Positions 42,280 through 51,281 of a stretch of 64,000 nucleotides of DNA are shown one piece after another; within the stretch, counting starts at the first letter, position 1; each line of letters opens with the position of its first letter. Origin of the DNA: Paraburkholderia aromaticivorans (lineage in GTDB: Bacteria > Pseudomonadota > Gammaproteobacteria > Burkholderiales > Burkholderiaceae). Location: contig NZ_CP022990.1 of NCBI RefSeq assembly GCF_002278075.1, positions 2,604,001-2,668,000 of the forward strand, given 5' to 3'. The notes under the pieces are model-generated. The model made no database searches. It saw only the letters and a list, made by a program, of their open reading frames with translations, and was not told the origin of the DNA. The position numbers and the translations under genes are program-made.

Positions 42280-43266
42280 TCAAGTTCGAAACACGGTCTC
42301 GGCCTGCCCTGGCGAGGCTGACGGCGGGGCGGCCGGCGACGATGCCGGAGCCAGATTCGCAATTCGCAAATCGAGTTTCTGTTTGAGCGCCAGTATCAGG
42401 AACTGGACGAACGTTTTTATTTTTGCATCGACGAACTGACGCGACGGATAAACTACAAATACGTTGGTGGTTTGAAGCGGGTAGTCCGGAAACAGTCGAA
42501 CCAGCTTGCCTTCGCGGAGTTCGTCCGCGACCGAATAGGTTGGCACGGCGCCCACGCCGGCGCCCGCCAGCAGGGCGACCCTGAGCGCCTGCATATTGTT
42601 GACGACGAACTGCCCGCACCGCGCCGGGTTGCCGGCGGCATGGCCAGGCAGTTCGGCAGGCCACTCCGGCGGCGGGTCGAACGACGAACTGGTCTGCATG
42701 AGCGTGTGGTTCGGCAGGTCGTCCACGCTGTGGATGGGATGCCGCTGCAGATAGTCCGGCGCGGCGACCAGAATGCGCTCGCAACGGGCGATGAGCCTGC
42801 TCACATTGCGGGAATCCGGCAACGACGAGGCGGACACGATCGATACGTCGAACTCGTCTTCGATCAGATTGGCCATCTGCGGCAGCAGCTTCAGATCGAC
42901 GGAGACCGCGGGATAGGCGTGCCGGTATTCGACGATGGTGGACGTCAGTTGTGTCAGGCCGATGTCGGGCACGGCGTGAACCCTCAACTTGCCGCGCGGC
43001 AGCGTGTGCGCGTTGCTGGCTTCGGCGTCGGCGGCGTCGATATCCGCGAGGATCTTCTTGCAGTGCCGGTAGTACCGCTCGCCGCACTCGGTGAGCGATA
43101 CGCTGCGCGTGGTGCGCTGTAGCAGCCGCGTGTGCAGATGCTCTTCGAGCGACACCACCGCACGGGAGATGTTGCCGGCGCTGCGTTCCATATGTTTTGC
43201 AACTTCGCTGAAGTTGCCGGTTTCCGCCACCCGCGAAAACACGCGCATGCATAAGATTCTGTCCAT
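42280..43266 (-). CDS. LysR-family transcriptional regulator
   Basis: The 328-residue protein has an N-terminal winged helix (MDRILCMRVFSRVAETGNFSEVA, RAVVSLEEHLHTRLLQRTTR) and an effector-binding domain. The C-terminal 35 residues are a disordered Pro/Ser/Ala tail. It diverges from the exported metallo-hydrolase gene across a 279-bp region with an AT-rich LysR-like dyad, so it probably controls that gene and the alpha/beta hydrolase behind it. Confidence 0.9.
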   Translation of the reverse strand: MDRILCMRVFSRVAETGNFSEVAKHMERSAGNISRAVVSLEEHLHTRLLQRTTRSVSLTECGERYYRHCKKILADIDAADAEASNAHTLPRGKLRVHAVPDIGLTQLTSTIVEYRHAYPAVSVDLKLLPQMANLIEDEFDVSIVSASSLPDSRNVSRLIARCERILVAAPDYLQRHPIHSVDDLPNHTLMQTSSSFDPPPEWPAELPGHAAGNPARCGQFVVNNMQALRVALLAGAGVGAVPTYSVADELREGKLVRLFPDYPLQTTNVFVVYPSRQFVDAKIKTFVQFLILALKQKLDLRIANLAPASSPAAPPSASPGQAETVFRT

Positions 43267-43470
43267 AGCCGCTGTGACCTCTTGATCCGGTTGAATCCGG
43301 CAACATGTCTTGCCCGATGTGGAAACAATACGGCCCGCCGCGGACTGGCGCCATCCCTACATACGGGTGGCGTGTTCAACCATCCATTCACGCTTCTCAT
43401 CCACTCGTATAGGGCATGGGATGCTGGCCCGCATGCGGCCGTGGCCCTGATTACGCGCACTCAGGACAAT

Positions 43471-43482
43471 TAATAAAAATTA
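43471..43482. promoter_or_regulatory. AT-rich dyad, candidate LysR site
   Basis: TAAT-AAAA-ATTA (43471-43482) is a perfect inverted repeat. With T43470 it gives a T-N11-A core ending at A43482. It lies in the LysR/metallo-hydrolase divergent region, 64 bp before the hydrolase ATG. Base composition makes chance occurrence possible. Confidence 0.4.
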
Positions 43483-43545
43483 GCAACGGTTTTGCACGTG
43501 CCGTCGTATGCTTTTTTCACGATCGCAAGAGGCACGGGAAACGCA

Positions 43546-44538
43546 ATGTCGGAACTGATTCAGCGCAGATGGCTCATGTACTTTGGCTTGTGGTGCGCAC
43601 TCACCGTGAGCGTTGGCGCGAGCCTATGGCCGCGCGCCGCATGGGCCGCCGCGCCGCGGGTCGGGACGCAGGGCCCGGGCTTTTACCGGATCATGGTCGG
43701 CGGCTTCGAAGTGACCGCATTGCTCGACGGCACGCACCCCTTTCCGATCGATACCGTCGTTCAAGGCGTACCGAAGTCTGAAATCGCGCACGACCTGTCG
43801 CGCGATTTTCTGCAGGCGCCGGTGCAGGGGTCGATCAACGCGTTCCTGATCAATACCGGCGCGAAGCTGATTCTGATCGACACCGGCGCGGGTGTGCTCT
43901 ATGGCGACTGTTGCGGCCGACTCGCCGGCAACTTGCGGGCCGCGGGCTATCAGCCCGAGCAGGTGGATGAAGTGCTGCTCACGCATCTGCATAAGGACCA
44001 CGTCGGCGGTGTCATCGTCAATGGAGCGATGGCGTTTCCTAACGCGGTCGTGCGGGTGAGCCAGGCCGAATCGGACTACTGGCTGAACCCGGCTAATCAA
44101 TCGAAAGCCCCCGCTTTCCTTAGTTCGTTTTTCGACGCCGCGATCGCGTCCGTCGCACCGTATGTCACGGCCGGCCGCTTCAAACCGTTCAGCGGCGACG
44201 TCGAACTCGACCCGGGCGTGCGCGCGATCGCGCTCCCCGGTCATACGCCGGGCCATACCGCGTATCTCGTGCAGAGCGATTCCAAGGATCTGCTGGTGTG
44301 GGGCGACGTCATCCACGTCGCGGCGATCCAGTTGCAAAACCCCACGGCATCCGTCGAATACGACACCGACGCCGCCGCGGCGCGTCGCTCGCGCCGCTAT
44401 GCGCTCAAGCTCGCGGCGGACAAACATTATCTGGTCGGCGCCGCGCATATTGCTTTTCCTGGCTTGGGGCATATCAGGAAGAACGGCGACGCGTACGACT
44501 GGGTACCGGTCAACTACGAGGCCGAACCGGGGCATTGA
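43546..44538 (+). CDS. Exported metallo-beta-lactamase-fold hydrolase
   Basis: The 330-residue protein has a signal peptide (WLMYFGLWCALTVSVGASL, cleavage near AWA) and the zinc-binding motif LTHLHKDHVGG, a later GHTPGHTAY His and VWGDVIH Asp, with AAHIAFPGLGH near the C-terminus. It belongs to the periplasmic branch of this fold, with relatives in lactonases and sulfatases; the substrate is unknown. The ATG at 43546 is preferred to the upstream TTG because the signal peptide begins there. The alpha/beta hydrolase follows after 44 bp. Confidence 0.9.
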   Translation: MSELIQRRWLMYFGLWCALTVSVGASLWPRAAWAAAPRVGTQGPGFYRIMVGGFEVTALLDGTHPFPIDTVVQGVPKSEIAHDLSRDFLQAPVQGSINAFLINTGAKLILIDTGAGVLYGDCCGRLAGNLRAAGYQPEQVDEVLLTHLHKDHVGGVIVNGAMAFPNAVVRVSQAESDYWLNPANQSKAPAFLSSFFDAAIASVAPYVTAGRFKPFSGDVELDPGVRAIALPGHTPGHTAYLVQSDSKDLLVWGDVIHVAAIQLQNPTASVEYDTDAAAARRSRRYALKLAADKHYLVGAAHIAFPGLGHIRKNGDAYDWVPVNYEAEPGH

Positions 44539-44582
44539 ACCCGGCTCGCGCCCGACGATTCAGCCATTCGAGGAACCACCCG

Positions 44583-45467
44583 ATGGAAGCGGCAACAGAA
44601 GCGATCGAAGTCAGGCATCACACGCGCCGGGCGAACGGCATCCGGCAGCACTATCTCGATGCGGGCAATGGTCCGGTCGTCGTGCTGTTGCACGGTTTTC
44701 CCGAAACGAGCTTCGCATGGCGTTTTCAGATTCCCGTGCTCGCGCGTCACTACCGGGTCATTGCGCCGGACCTGCGTGGCTATGGCGAAACCGACAAGCC
44801 GAGTTCCGGATACGACAAGCGCAACATGGCGCTGGATATCGTGCGGCTGCTGGATGAACTCGGCATCGGCAAGATCGCGCTGGTCGGCCACGACCGCGGC
44901 GCGCGGGTGGCGACGCGGCTCACCAAGGATCATCCGCAACGGGTCGACCGGCTCGTCGTGATGGACAACGTACCCACGCGCGTGGTCGCGCAGAACATGA
45001 ATCCGCAGACGGCGCGCGCCTACTGGTTCTTTCTGTTCCATCTGGTATCGGACCTGCCGGAAACGCTGATCGCGGGGAAGGAGGCGGAGTGGCTGCGCCA
45101 CTTTTTCGCCGACTGGTGTTACAACCCGCACGCCATCGAGGGCGCGGCCTTCGAGACCTATGTGAAAGCGTACAAGCGGCCGGGCGCGGTGCGCGGCGCG
45201 ATGTCGGACTATCGCGCGAATGCCGAGGACGTCGCGCAGGATCTGCTCGACGCGGACGTCAAGATCGCCTGTCCGACCATGGCGCTCTGGGGCGAGGACT
45301 TCTATGCGGTCGGCGGTCTGTTCGACATGAAGGCGGTGTGGGAAGGAATGGCGACGCATCTGCGCGCCGAACCCATCGCGCAATGCGGACATCTGCCGCA
45401 GGAAGAGCAGCCGGCGCGGGTCAACGAACTGCTGGTGGATTTTCTGCACGGCTGGACGGGCGCGTGA
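44583..45467 (+). CDS. Alpha/beta hydrolase, haloacetate-dehalogenase/epoxide-hydrolase type
   Basis: The 294-residue protein has LLHGFPETSFAW (oxyanion loop) and ALVGHDRGARVATRL, which places an Asp nucleophile with the D-R-G-x-R arrangement of haloacetate dehalogenases. A base His lies in QCGHLPQEEQP. The lid region YWFFLFHLVSDLPE aligns with the dehalogenase YWHWFFL segment but lacks its His-Trp pair, so fluoroacetate activity is doubtful. It should open an ester-enzyme intermediate with halide or epoxide substrates. It is probably co-transcribed with the metallo-hydrolase. Confidence 0.87.
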   Translation: MEAATEAIEVRHHTRRANGIRQHYLDAGNGPVVVLLHGFPETSFAWRFQIPVLARHYRVIAPDLRGYGETDKPSSGYDKRNMALDIVRLLDELGIGKIALVGHDRGARVATRLTKDHPQRVDRLVVMDNVPTRVVAQNMNPQTARAYWFFLFHLVSDLPETLIAGKEAEWLRHFFADWCYNPHAIEGAAFETYVKAYKRPGAVRGAMSDYRANAEDVAQDLLDADVKIACPTMALWGEDFYAVGGLFDMKAVWEGMATHLRAEPIAQCGHLPQEEQPARVNELLVDFLHGWTGA

Positions 45468-45566
45468 CGGGACACCGGACAAGTCGGGCCGGGCAACGGC
45501 GGGCGGTGGCGACTGGCCGCGATGGTCGGCGGGGGCGCGATGTCCACTGCGAGTCGATGGGAGCAG

Positions 45567-45592
45567 GCGATCGGAACAAGCGATCGGAACAA
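45567..45592. repeat. 13-bp tandem duplication
   Basis: GCGATCGGAACAA occurs twice head-to-tail (45567-45579 and 45580-45592), followed at once by a partial third copy GCAATGGGA. It lies just before the DUF3331 start. Confidence 0.8.
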
Positions 45593-45607
45593 GCAATGGG
45601 AGTCAGC

Positions 45608-46093
45608 ATGATGCATAGCGAAACCCACTTGAAGCGGCGCGTCGAGGCGAGCCGCGAGGCCTGTTGCGCAGCGGCCGAGCAGGCCGACACGACCCCGGAC
45701 GGACGGCGCGCCTCCGTGTGGGACCACGTGATTCACGGGCTGTTGCCGACCTATCGCAGCGCGGGCGGCGAAGCGTCCCGCGCGCGGCGGGCGTCCCGCA
45801 TGGCCGCCTGCGTGCCGTCGCCGCATGTGCAGGTGGAAGTGATCGAGCGTCTGTCCGATACGTCGGTGGCGGTGCTGTGGCAGGACGCAACCCGCTGCCG
45901 CTACGACGACCAGGTCTGGATCGTTTGCCGCGCCCGCCTGAAGGGCTACTGCGCGCTCAGCGGTACGGTGATCCGCCGCGACGATCTGATCTACAAGCCG
46001 AGAATCCGCGCAAGCACGCCGGCCAACGCCACCGCGATGATTCTCGCCTCGGTGGTCGAGCAAATGCCCGCCATGATGGCGGCGGGCGATTAG
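45608..46093 (+). CDS. DUF3331 protein
   Basis: The 161-residue protein is recognisable by VIERLSDTSVAVLWQDATRC, YDDQVWIVCRAR, CALSGTVIRRDDLIYKPR and a final ANATAMILAS. The family is almost confined to Burkholderia and relatives and has no assigned function; the conserved Cys residues suggest metal binding or a small fold. GGGAG lies six bases before the ATG at 45608 (45596 and 45611 are alternatives). It is convergent with the amidohydrolase gene. Confidence 0.82.
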   Translation: MMHSETHLKRRVEASREACCAAAEQADTTPDGRRASVWDHVIHGLLPTYRSAGGEASRARRASRMAACVPSPHVQVEVIERLSDTSVAVLWQDATRCRYDDQVWIVCRARLKGYCALSGTVIRRDDLIYKPRIRASTPANATAMILASVVEQMPAMMAAGD

Positions 46094-46095
46094 CG

Positions 46096-47235
46096 TCAGA
46101 TTTTCAGCAAGCGTGCCGCGTTGCCGCCGAGAATCAGATTCTTTTGCTCGGGCGGCAGGCTCAGGCGATCCAGGAAGGTGACCGGCTGCTCGTAGCCCAT
46201 GTCGAAGCAGTAGTCGCTGCCGAGCACCAGCCTGTCGATGCCGATGTTCCGGATCAGGAAGTCCAGTACCGGGCCGGAATGCGAGACCGTGTCGTAGTTG
46301 AAACGGCGCAGGTAGCTGCTCGGTTTGCGCGCGAGGCGCCGTGTTTCGGGGCGCACCGTCCAGCCCGCGTCGATGCGGCCCATCAGGATCGGCAATGCGC
46401 CGCCGGCGTGCGGCAACGTGATGTTCAGTTCCGGATGCCGGTCCATCACGCCGCCCAAGATCAGATGCGACCCGGCAATCGCGGTGTCGAAGGGATTGCC
46501 GAGCAGGTTGCTCAGATAGAAGTCGCCCAGCCGCGCACCGCCCACCGTCTGCTGCGGATGCAGAAACACCGGCAGACCCAGCTGTTCGATCCGTGCGAAG
46601 ACCGGTTCGAACAGCGGATCGTCGAGATCCCGGTTGTTGATGTTGGTCCCCATGTACACGCCACGCACGCCGGGCAATTCGGACGCACGTTCGAGTTCGT
46701 CGATCGCGTCGTGCGGGTTCAGCATCGGCAGTGTCGCCAGCACCACGAAGCGTTCCGGATGCTTCAGATGAACAGCCGAGGCCGCCGCGTTCCACGTTTT
46801 CGCCAGCTTCGCGTTGAAGTCGCGGTCGGCCCAATAGGCCATGGGCACGCTCAACGACAAAGCCTGCATGTCGACGCCAGACGCATCCATGTCGGCGAGC
46901 CGTTCGTCGATGTTGATGAACTTGAGCGGCAGCGGTCCGAGTCCGCCCGCCGGTGTCTGGAAGCTGAAGCTCTTGGCGTCGCAGGTGAACTTGCCGCCGA
47001 ACTTCTGGCCTTCGCTGCCCACCAGGTCGCAATAGCTTTCGGGGTAGTAGTGCGCGTGAATGTCGATCGACCGGCCTTTGCCGGAAGCGCCGGCGGTCGC
47101 GGCCGTCCCCGCGGCCGTGTTCGTGGCGGCGCTCGCGCCCGTGGCCGGCACGCCCGAGGCGAGTCCGCCCGCCAGTGCGGCCATGGTGCCGAGCAAGCGG
47201 CGGCGTTTCGGTGAAATACAGCAGCTGCAATCCAT
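46096..47235 (-). CDS. ACMSD-like amidohydrolase, Tat-exported
   Basis: The 379-residue metal-dependent enzyme has a twin-arginine-like signal (PKRRRLLGTMAALAGG) and an Ala/Thr-rich linker, then the amidohydrolase_2 core: IDIHAHYYPE, FLHPQQTVGG, LPHAGGALP and GSDYCFDMG. These supply the metal His, His, His, Asp of 2-amino-3-carboxymuconate-6-semialdehyde decarboxylase relatives. The reaction is likely a non-oxidative decarboxylation or C-C hydrolysis of an aromatic breakdown product. An exported member is unusual. It is the last gene of the minus-strand set. Confidence 0.87.
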   Translation of the reverse strand: MDCSCCISPKRRRLLGTMAALAGGLASGVPATGASAATNTAAGTAATAGASGKGRSIDIHAHYYPESYCDLVGSEGQKFGGKFTCDAKSFSFQTPAGGLGPLPLKFINIDERLADMDASGVDMQALSLSVPMAYWADRDFNAKLAKTWNAAASAVHLKHPERFVVLATLPMLNPHDAIDELERASELPGVRGVYMGTNINNRDLDDPLFEPVFARIEQLGLPVFLHPQQTVGGARLGDFYLSNLLGNPFDTAIAGSHLILGGVMDRHPELNITLPHAGGALPILMGRIDAGWTVRPETRRLARKPSSYLRRFNYDTVSHSGPVLDFLIRNIGIDRLVLGSDYCFDMGYEQPVTFLDRLSLPPEQKNLILGGNAARLLKI

Positions 47236-47270
47236 GCGTGAGTCTCCTTGATTGATTGGTATGCCGGTTT

Positions 47271-48929
47271 TTATCCGTGCTTGACCATGCCGAGTTCGCA
47301 GTCGACGAGCTGGTTGCCGTACAGCGCGCGTTCACGGGCGGCGCGCGCCGAGGTATCGGTGATCGAGAAGAACACCACACCGGCGAAAGCGACGATCATC
47401 GAGAACAGCGCGGGATATTCGTACGGATAGATCGCATGGGCATGGCCGAGTACCTGGACCCAGACCGTCGGGCTGAGAATCGTCAGCGTCACCGCGGAGA
47501 TCAGGCCGAGCGAGCCGCCGAGGACCGCGCCGCGCGTGGTCAGCCCGCGCCAGTAGATCGACAGCAGCAACACCGGGAAATTCGAGCTGGCGGCGATCGA
47601 GAACGTCAGGCTGACGATGAACGCGATGTTCTGCTTCTCGAAAGCGATGCCCAGCAGGATCGCGAGCACGCCGAGCACGAGCGTGGTGAGCCGCGACACG
47701 TGCATTTCCTCGCGATCCGTGGCCGCGCCGCGGCGAATCACGTTCGCGTAGAGGTCATGCGACACCGCGGAGGAACCGGCGAGCGTCAGACCCGCGACCA
47801 CGGCGAGAATCGTCGAGAACGCCACCGCGCAGATGAAGCCGAGAAACACATTGCCGCCCACCGCGTGCGCCAGATGGATCGCCACCATGTTCACGCCGCC
47901 GACTATCGCGCCCGAGGCCGTGTGATACTGCGGATCGGTCGCCACCAGCGCAATCGTGCCGAAGCCGATGATGATGATCAGCGCGTAGCCGATGCCGACT
48001 ATTCCGGTCGCGTACAGAATGCTCTTGCGGGCGGCTTTCGCGTCGCCCACCGTGAAGAAGCGCATCAGGATGTGCGGCAGCCCGGCCGTGCCGAAGATCA
48101 ACGCGAGGCCCAGCGAAACGGCGGAAACCGGATCCGATACGAGACCGCCCGGGCTCATGATTGCCGCGTGTTTCGGATGCGCGAGGATCGCCTGCGAGAA
48201 CAGCGCATTCATGCTGAAGCCGAAGCGGCTCAGCACCATGAACGCCATGAACGCGGCGCCCGCCAGCAGCAGCACCGCCTTGATGATCTGGATCCACGTG
48301 GTGGCGAGCATGCCGCCGAAGAACACGTACACCACCATCAGCACGCCGACCATCACGACCGCGGCCGTGTAGTTGAAGCCGAACAGCAATTCGACCAGCT
48401 TGCCGGCGCCGACCATCTGCGAGACGAGGTAGAGCAGCACGATCACGATCGAGCTCGACGCGGCGAACGCGCGGATCGGCCGCTGTTGCAAGCGGTACGA
48501 CACCACGTCGGCGAGCGTATAGCGGCCGAGGTTGCGCAGCGGCTCGGCGATCAGGAAGAGAATGATCGGCCAGCTGGCGAGAAAGCCGATCGAATAGATC
48601 AGGCCGTCGTAGCCGCTCGTGAAGACCAGCGCGGAAATGCCCAGCAACGAAGCGGCGGACATGTAGTCGCCGGCGATCGCCCAGCCGTTCTGGAACGCGG
48701 TGATCTTGCCGCCCGCCGCGTAGTGGTCGGATACGCTGTGGTTCTTCCTCGCGGCCCAGCGCGTGATGAACAGCGTCGACGCGACGAACAGCAGGAACAT
48801 GCCGATCGCGATCGGGTTGTGCGAACGCGCCGGCGCCGCGGTGTCGGCGGCGACGGCGGGCAGGCCGGTGAGCGCGCCGGCCAGCATGGCGCAAATGACC
48901 AAAGCGCGCCGCAGAGAGATGCGTGTCAT
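47271..48929 (-). CDS. actP: Solute:sodium symporter, ActP family (acetate permease)
   Basis: The 552-residue protein has a cleavable-looking N-terminus and about 13 membrane segments. [23 protein letters not shown] and the SSS family consensus around [15 protein letters not shown] identify the ActP/cation-acetate branch. It is translated with the DUF485 protein upstream (ATGA overlap), as in acs-yjcH-actP operons. Here the acetyl-CoA synthetase gene is missing and aromatic-catabolic genes surround it, so it may carry another carboxylate. Confidence 0.9.
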   Translation of the reverse strand: MTRISLRRALVICAMLAGALTGLPAVAADTAAPARSHNPIAIGMFLLFVASTLFITRWAARKNHSVSDHYAAGGKITAFQNGWAIAGDYMSAASLLGISALVFTSGYDGLIYSIGFLASWPIILFLIAEPLRNLGRYTLADVVSYRLQQRPIRAFAASSSIVIVLLYLVSQMVGAGKLVELLFGFNYTAAVVMVGVLMVVYVFFGGMLATTWIQIIKAVLLLAGAAFMAFMVLSRFGFSMNALFSQAILAHPKHAAIMSPGGLVSDPVSAVSLGLALIFGTAGLPHILMRFFTVGDAKAARKSILYATGIVGIGYALIIIIGFGTIALVATDPQYHTASGAIVGGVNMVAIHLAHAVGGNVFLGFICAVAFSTILAVVAGLTLAGSSAVSHDLYANVIRRGAATDREEMHVSRLTTLVLGVLAILLGIAFEKQNIAFIVSLTFSIAASSNFPVLLLSIYWRGLTTRGAVLGGSLGLISAVTLTILSPTVWVQVLGHAHAIYPYEYPALFSMIVAFAGVVFFSITDTSARAARERALYGNQLVDCELGMVKHG

Positions 48930-49288
48930 GACGTTGCTCCTTGCCGGATTTCGTTCACGGCGCGGTCATGGAAAGTATTGGCTCGCGCCACATAGACCGC
49001 GACGATCACGAACGTGAAGACGAACATGCCGAAGCCCACCGGAATGCCCCAGGTCGCGGGATAGCCTTCGACGATCGGCCGGCCGAGCAGCGCCGGGACA
49101 AACGCGAGCGTGAGAATGAAGGCGAAGTACACCGCCAGAATCAGGATCGTGAGCATCCACGAGAAGGTGCGCCGCTCGCGTACGAGCGCGCGAAAGCGCG
49201 GATCGTCGAGCAGCGGATTCGCCGCGGGCGGCGGCTCGGTGGCGGCGTACTGCACGCTCATCGAATAGGTTGGGGCGCCAGGTTCCAC
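48926..49288 (-). CDS. yjcH: DUF485 membrane protein (YjcH type)
   Basis: The 120-residue inner-membrane protein has two hydrophobic segments (about 52-72 and 86-106) and the DUF485 core [13 protein letters not shown]. It always pairs with ActP-type symporters; here the stop overlaps the symporter start by 4 bp. A GTG at 49288 is taken as start because AAAGGAG lies six bases upstream, whereas the internal ATG at 49261 has no Shine-Dalgarno sequence. Confidence 0.87.
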   Translation of the reverse strand: MEPGAPTYSMSVQYAATEPPPAANPLLDDPRFRALVRERRTFSWMLTILILAVYFAFILTLAFVPALLGRPIVEGYPATWGIPVGFGMFVFTFVIVAVYVARANTFHDRAVNEIRQGATS

Positions 49289-49359
49289 TTTGTCTCCTTT
49301 GAAACGACTCTTTGCTGTGTTCCGGCAGCGCAGCGGATCCGCTGCGATCACCGCGAGTA

Positions 49360-50583
49360 TCAGAAGCGCGCGGGCACCGCGGTCTCGCGCATCACGGCAT
49401 CAGGCGTGCGATAGCGCTCGGCCATTTCACGGTCCACGTCGGTTTTCAGTTGGGCCTGCATGTAGGCGCCGAGATGACGCGCGTGCTGCACGATCGCCGC
49501 GCCCACCTGGGTGCGTTCGCGGCTGTAGTCCGCTAGCGCGTCCTGCACGCTGCCGTGCGTGTTCAGCGCTTTGACGAGCGCCATCGCGTCGCTTGCCGCT
49601 TTGGTCACGCCCATGCCGCAATGCGGACGCGCGACGAACGCCGCGTCGCCGAGCAGGGCGATCCGGCCGAACGCCATGCGCGGCACTTCGAGATCGAAGA
49701 TCGGCTGGAACAGAGGCTGCGTTGCTTTGGTCACCACTTCGCCGAATTGCGGGGCGAGCAGCGTGAGCGCCGCGTCTTCCATGTCGGCGAGCACGTCCTC
49801 GCGGATCAGCGTGGGCGGAATGCCGCCTTCCCAACGCTTGCCGGCCGCATCGGTCAGCAGGTTCGGCAACTGCACGTCCTCACTGGTTGCGCGATACCAG
49901 ACGAAGTTGTAGCGGCGTTCGCCCGGCGTCGTGCTGTTGCCCCGGCCGGCGACCGGGTAGCCGAGAATCTGCTCACGCGGCGGCAGGCAGAAGGCGAATC
50001 TGTCGAATAGCGCCTCGCGGGTTTCGCGCGACAGCGTGGCTTCTTCGACGAGGCCGCGCCAGGCGATATAACCGGCGTACTGAAGTTTGACCTCAGGTAG
50101 CAAACGTTCGCGAGTCGGCGATTTGAAGCCGTCCGCGGCGATCACGAGATCGGCGTGCAGCACGGTGCCGTCGCCGAGCGTCACGACCGCCTGGTCGGGA
50201 CCGTCCTGCACCGACGCGACGGTGCAGCCGGCGTGGTAATGCACGTCGGGCAGGGCGGCGCGCAGGACGTGATACATCTTGCCCCACGCGGTCAGCGTTT
50301 GCGGCAACTCGCGCTCCGACAGCACTGTGCCGTTCTGCGCGAAGGTGACGCGCGCTTGCACCTTGACGCCGATCGAGTCGTCGTATTCGATACCGGCCGC
50401 CGCGAGTGCATCGAATAATTCGGGGTGCGTGACAATGCCGGCACCGCGTCCTGCCAGTTCATCCGGGACGCGTTCGAACACGTCGACATCCCAGCCGTTG
50501 CGAACCAGCAGATTGGCGGCGAACAGCCCGCCCAGCGAGCCGCCGACGATGATCGCCCGCGCGCGTGAAGAAGTCTGCGTCAT
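49360..50583 (-). CDS. FAD-dependent aromatic monooxygenase
   Basis: The 407-residue group A flavin hydroxylase has AIIVGGSLGGLFAANL (FAD), VIAADGFKSPTRER (DG motif) and ALLGDAAFVARPHCGMG (GD motif). LPEVKLQYAGYIAWRGLVEE matches the same position in the paralogue at 19065-20213, so both belong to one subfamily (2,6-dihydroxypyridine-hydroxylase-like). It lies 2 bp from the VOC gene on the minus strand. The longer frame to 50775 is rejected because the FAD motif starts just after the ATG at 50583. Confidence 0.9.
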   Translation of the reverse strand: MTQTSSRARAIIVGGSLGGLFAANLLVRNGWDVDVFERVPDELAGRGAGIVTHPELFDALAAAGIEYDDSIGVKVQARVTFAQNGTVLSERELPQTLTAWGKMYHVLRAALPDVHYHAGCTVASVQDGPDQAVVTLGDGTVLHADLVIAADGFKSPTRERLLPEVKLQYAGYIAWRGLVEEATLSRETREALFDRFAFCLPPREQILGYPVAGRGNSTTPGERRYNFVWYRATSEDVQLPNLLTDAAGKRWEGGIPPTLIREDVLADMEDAALTLLAPQFGEVVTKATQPLFQPIFDLEVPRMAFGRIALLGDAAFVARPHCGMGVTKAASDAMALVKALNTHGSVQDALADYSRERTQVGAAIVQHARHLGAYMQAQLKTDVDREMAERYRTPDAVMRETAVPARF

Positions 50584-50585
50584 GG

Positions 50586-51071
50586 TTATGCTCCTGCCCG
50601 GCTGGAAGTTGGTTCGATGGCCGCCTTTGCTTCGTTGATGCGGCTGATCTCTTCGGCGGGGAAGTTCAATTCGATCGTCACGCCGGAGGGGTCTTCGATG
50701 AACACCTGATGCAAGCCGAGGCTCGGCACCGTGCGGTCGCGCCAGGCGACGCCTTCGGTCCGCAGTGTCGTCCACATTGCTTCGACGCCGGTGGCGAGAA
50801 AGGCGATGTGGTCGACCGTGCCGGTGCCGCTCGCGGGCAAGGCCTTGTCGCCGAGATACGCGGTGAGCCCGGCGGGATTGTGCGGATCGACAGCGATGAT
50901 GTGGACTGTGCCGAAGTCGGCTTCATCGCCGCCTTTGTAGAGCCACGCGCCCGGAAAATCGAAGGGCGGACGGTAGCCTTGTTTGAATCCGAGGATCCGC
51001 TCGTAAAAGCGGCAGGATTGCTCGAGATCGGCGGTGCGAATCGAGTAGTGGGCAAGTTTTGAAACGGGCAT
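50586..51071 (-). CDS. VOC-family (glyoxalase/dioxygenase-like) protein
   Basis: The 161-residue protein is a single VOC module pair: LAHYSIRTADLEQSCRFYERILGF at the start, TVHIIAVD, TVDHIAFLATGVEAMW and VFIEDPSGVTIELNF. Metal-ligand positions (His8, His/Glu in the second half) look present. It could be a ring-cleaving dioxygenase, isomerase or lyase acting after the adjacent monooxygenase. AGGAG lies upstream of the ATG, and the palindromic operator at 51092-51122 stands directly in front. Confidence 0.86.
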   Translation of the reverse strand: MPVSKLAHYSIRTADLEQSCRFYERILGFKQGYRPPFDFPGAWLYKGGDEADFGTVHIIAVDPHNPAGLTAYLGDKALPASGTGTVDHIAFLATGVEAMWTTLRTEGVAWRDRTVPSLGLHQVFIEDPSGVTIELNFPAEEISRINEAKAAIEPTSSRAGA

Positions 51072-51091
51072 GTTCGACTCCTGCTATGCTA

Positions 51092-51122
51092 TTTATCGAT
51101 CGATTAGTGATCGATGGATAAA
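51092..51122. promoter_or_regulatory. Near-perfect palindromic operator before the VOC gene
   Basis: TTTATCGATCGAT (51092-51104) and ATCGATGGATAAA (51110-51122) are inverted copies with one mismatch around a TAGTG spacer. It sits 21 bp upstream of the VOC start, overlapping the expected promoter. Size and symmetry fit a TetR dimer site, and a TetR gene lies 160 bp upstream on the same strand. Confidence 0.75.
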
Positions 51123-51281
51123 TTGTAGGTGAATGAGCAGGCAGGAGAAAGTGGCGTATCGCCGGTGTTTACCCTGGAAAACGCGTAACGCGGGAGTCGT
51201 ACGATGGGAGATGAAACGAGCGTCCGGCTCGCCGGCCGGACTTATCGCGAGCCTTGTTGCAAGGCTTGCCGCCGGCCGCTG

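Noticed and set aside
40937..42439. 500-residue plus-strand frame starting in the hexamer repeats, with a His-rich KHEHKHEH segment
   Set aside because: The metal-site look comes from the RARCAT array. The rest is antisense to the AraC gene and lacks any motif.
47256..48995. 579-residue plus-strand frame opposite the ActP gene
   Set aside because: Composition (Arg, Asp, Glu, His) is typical of antisense reading of a GC-rich membrane gene.
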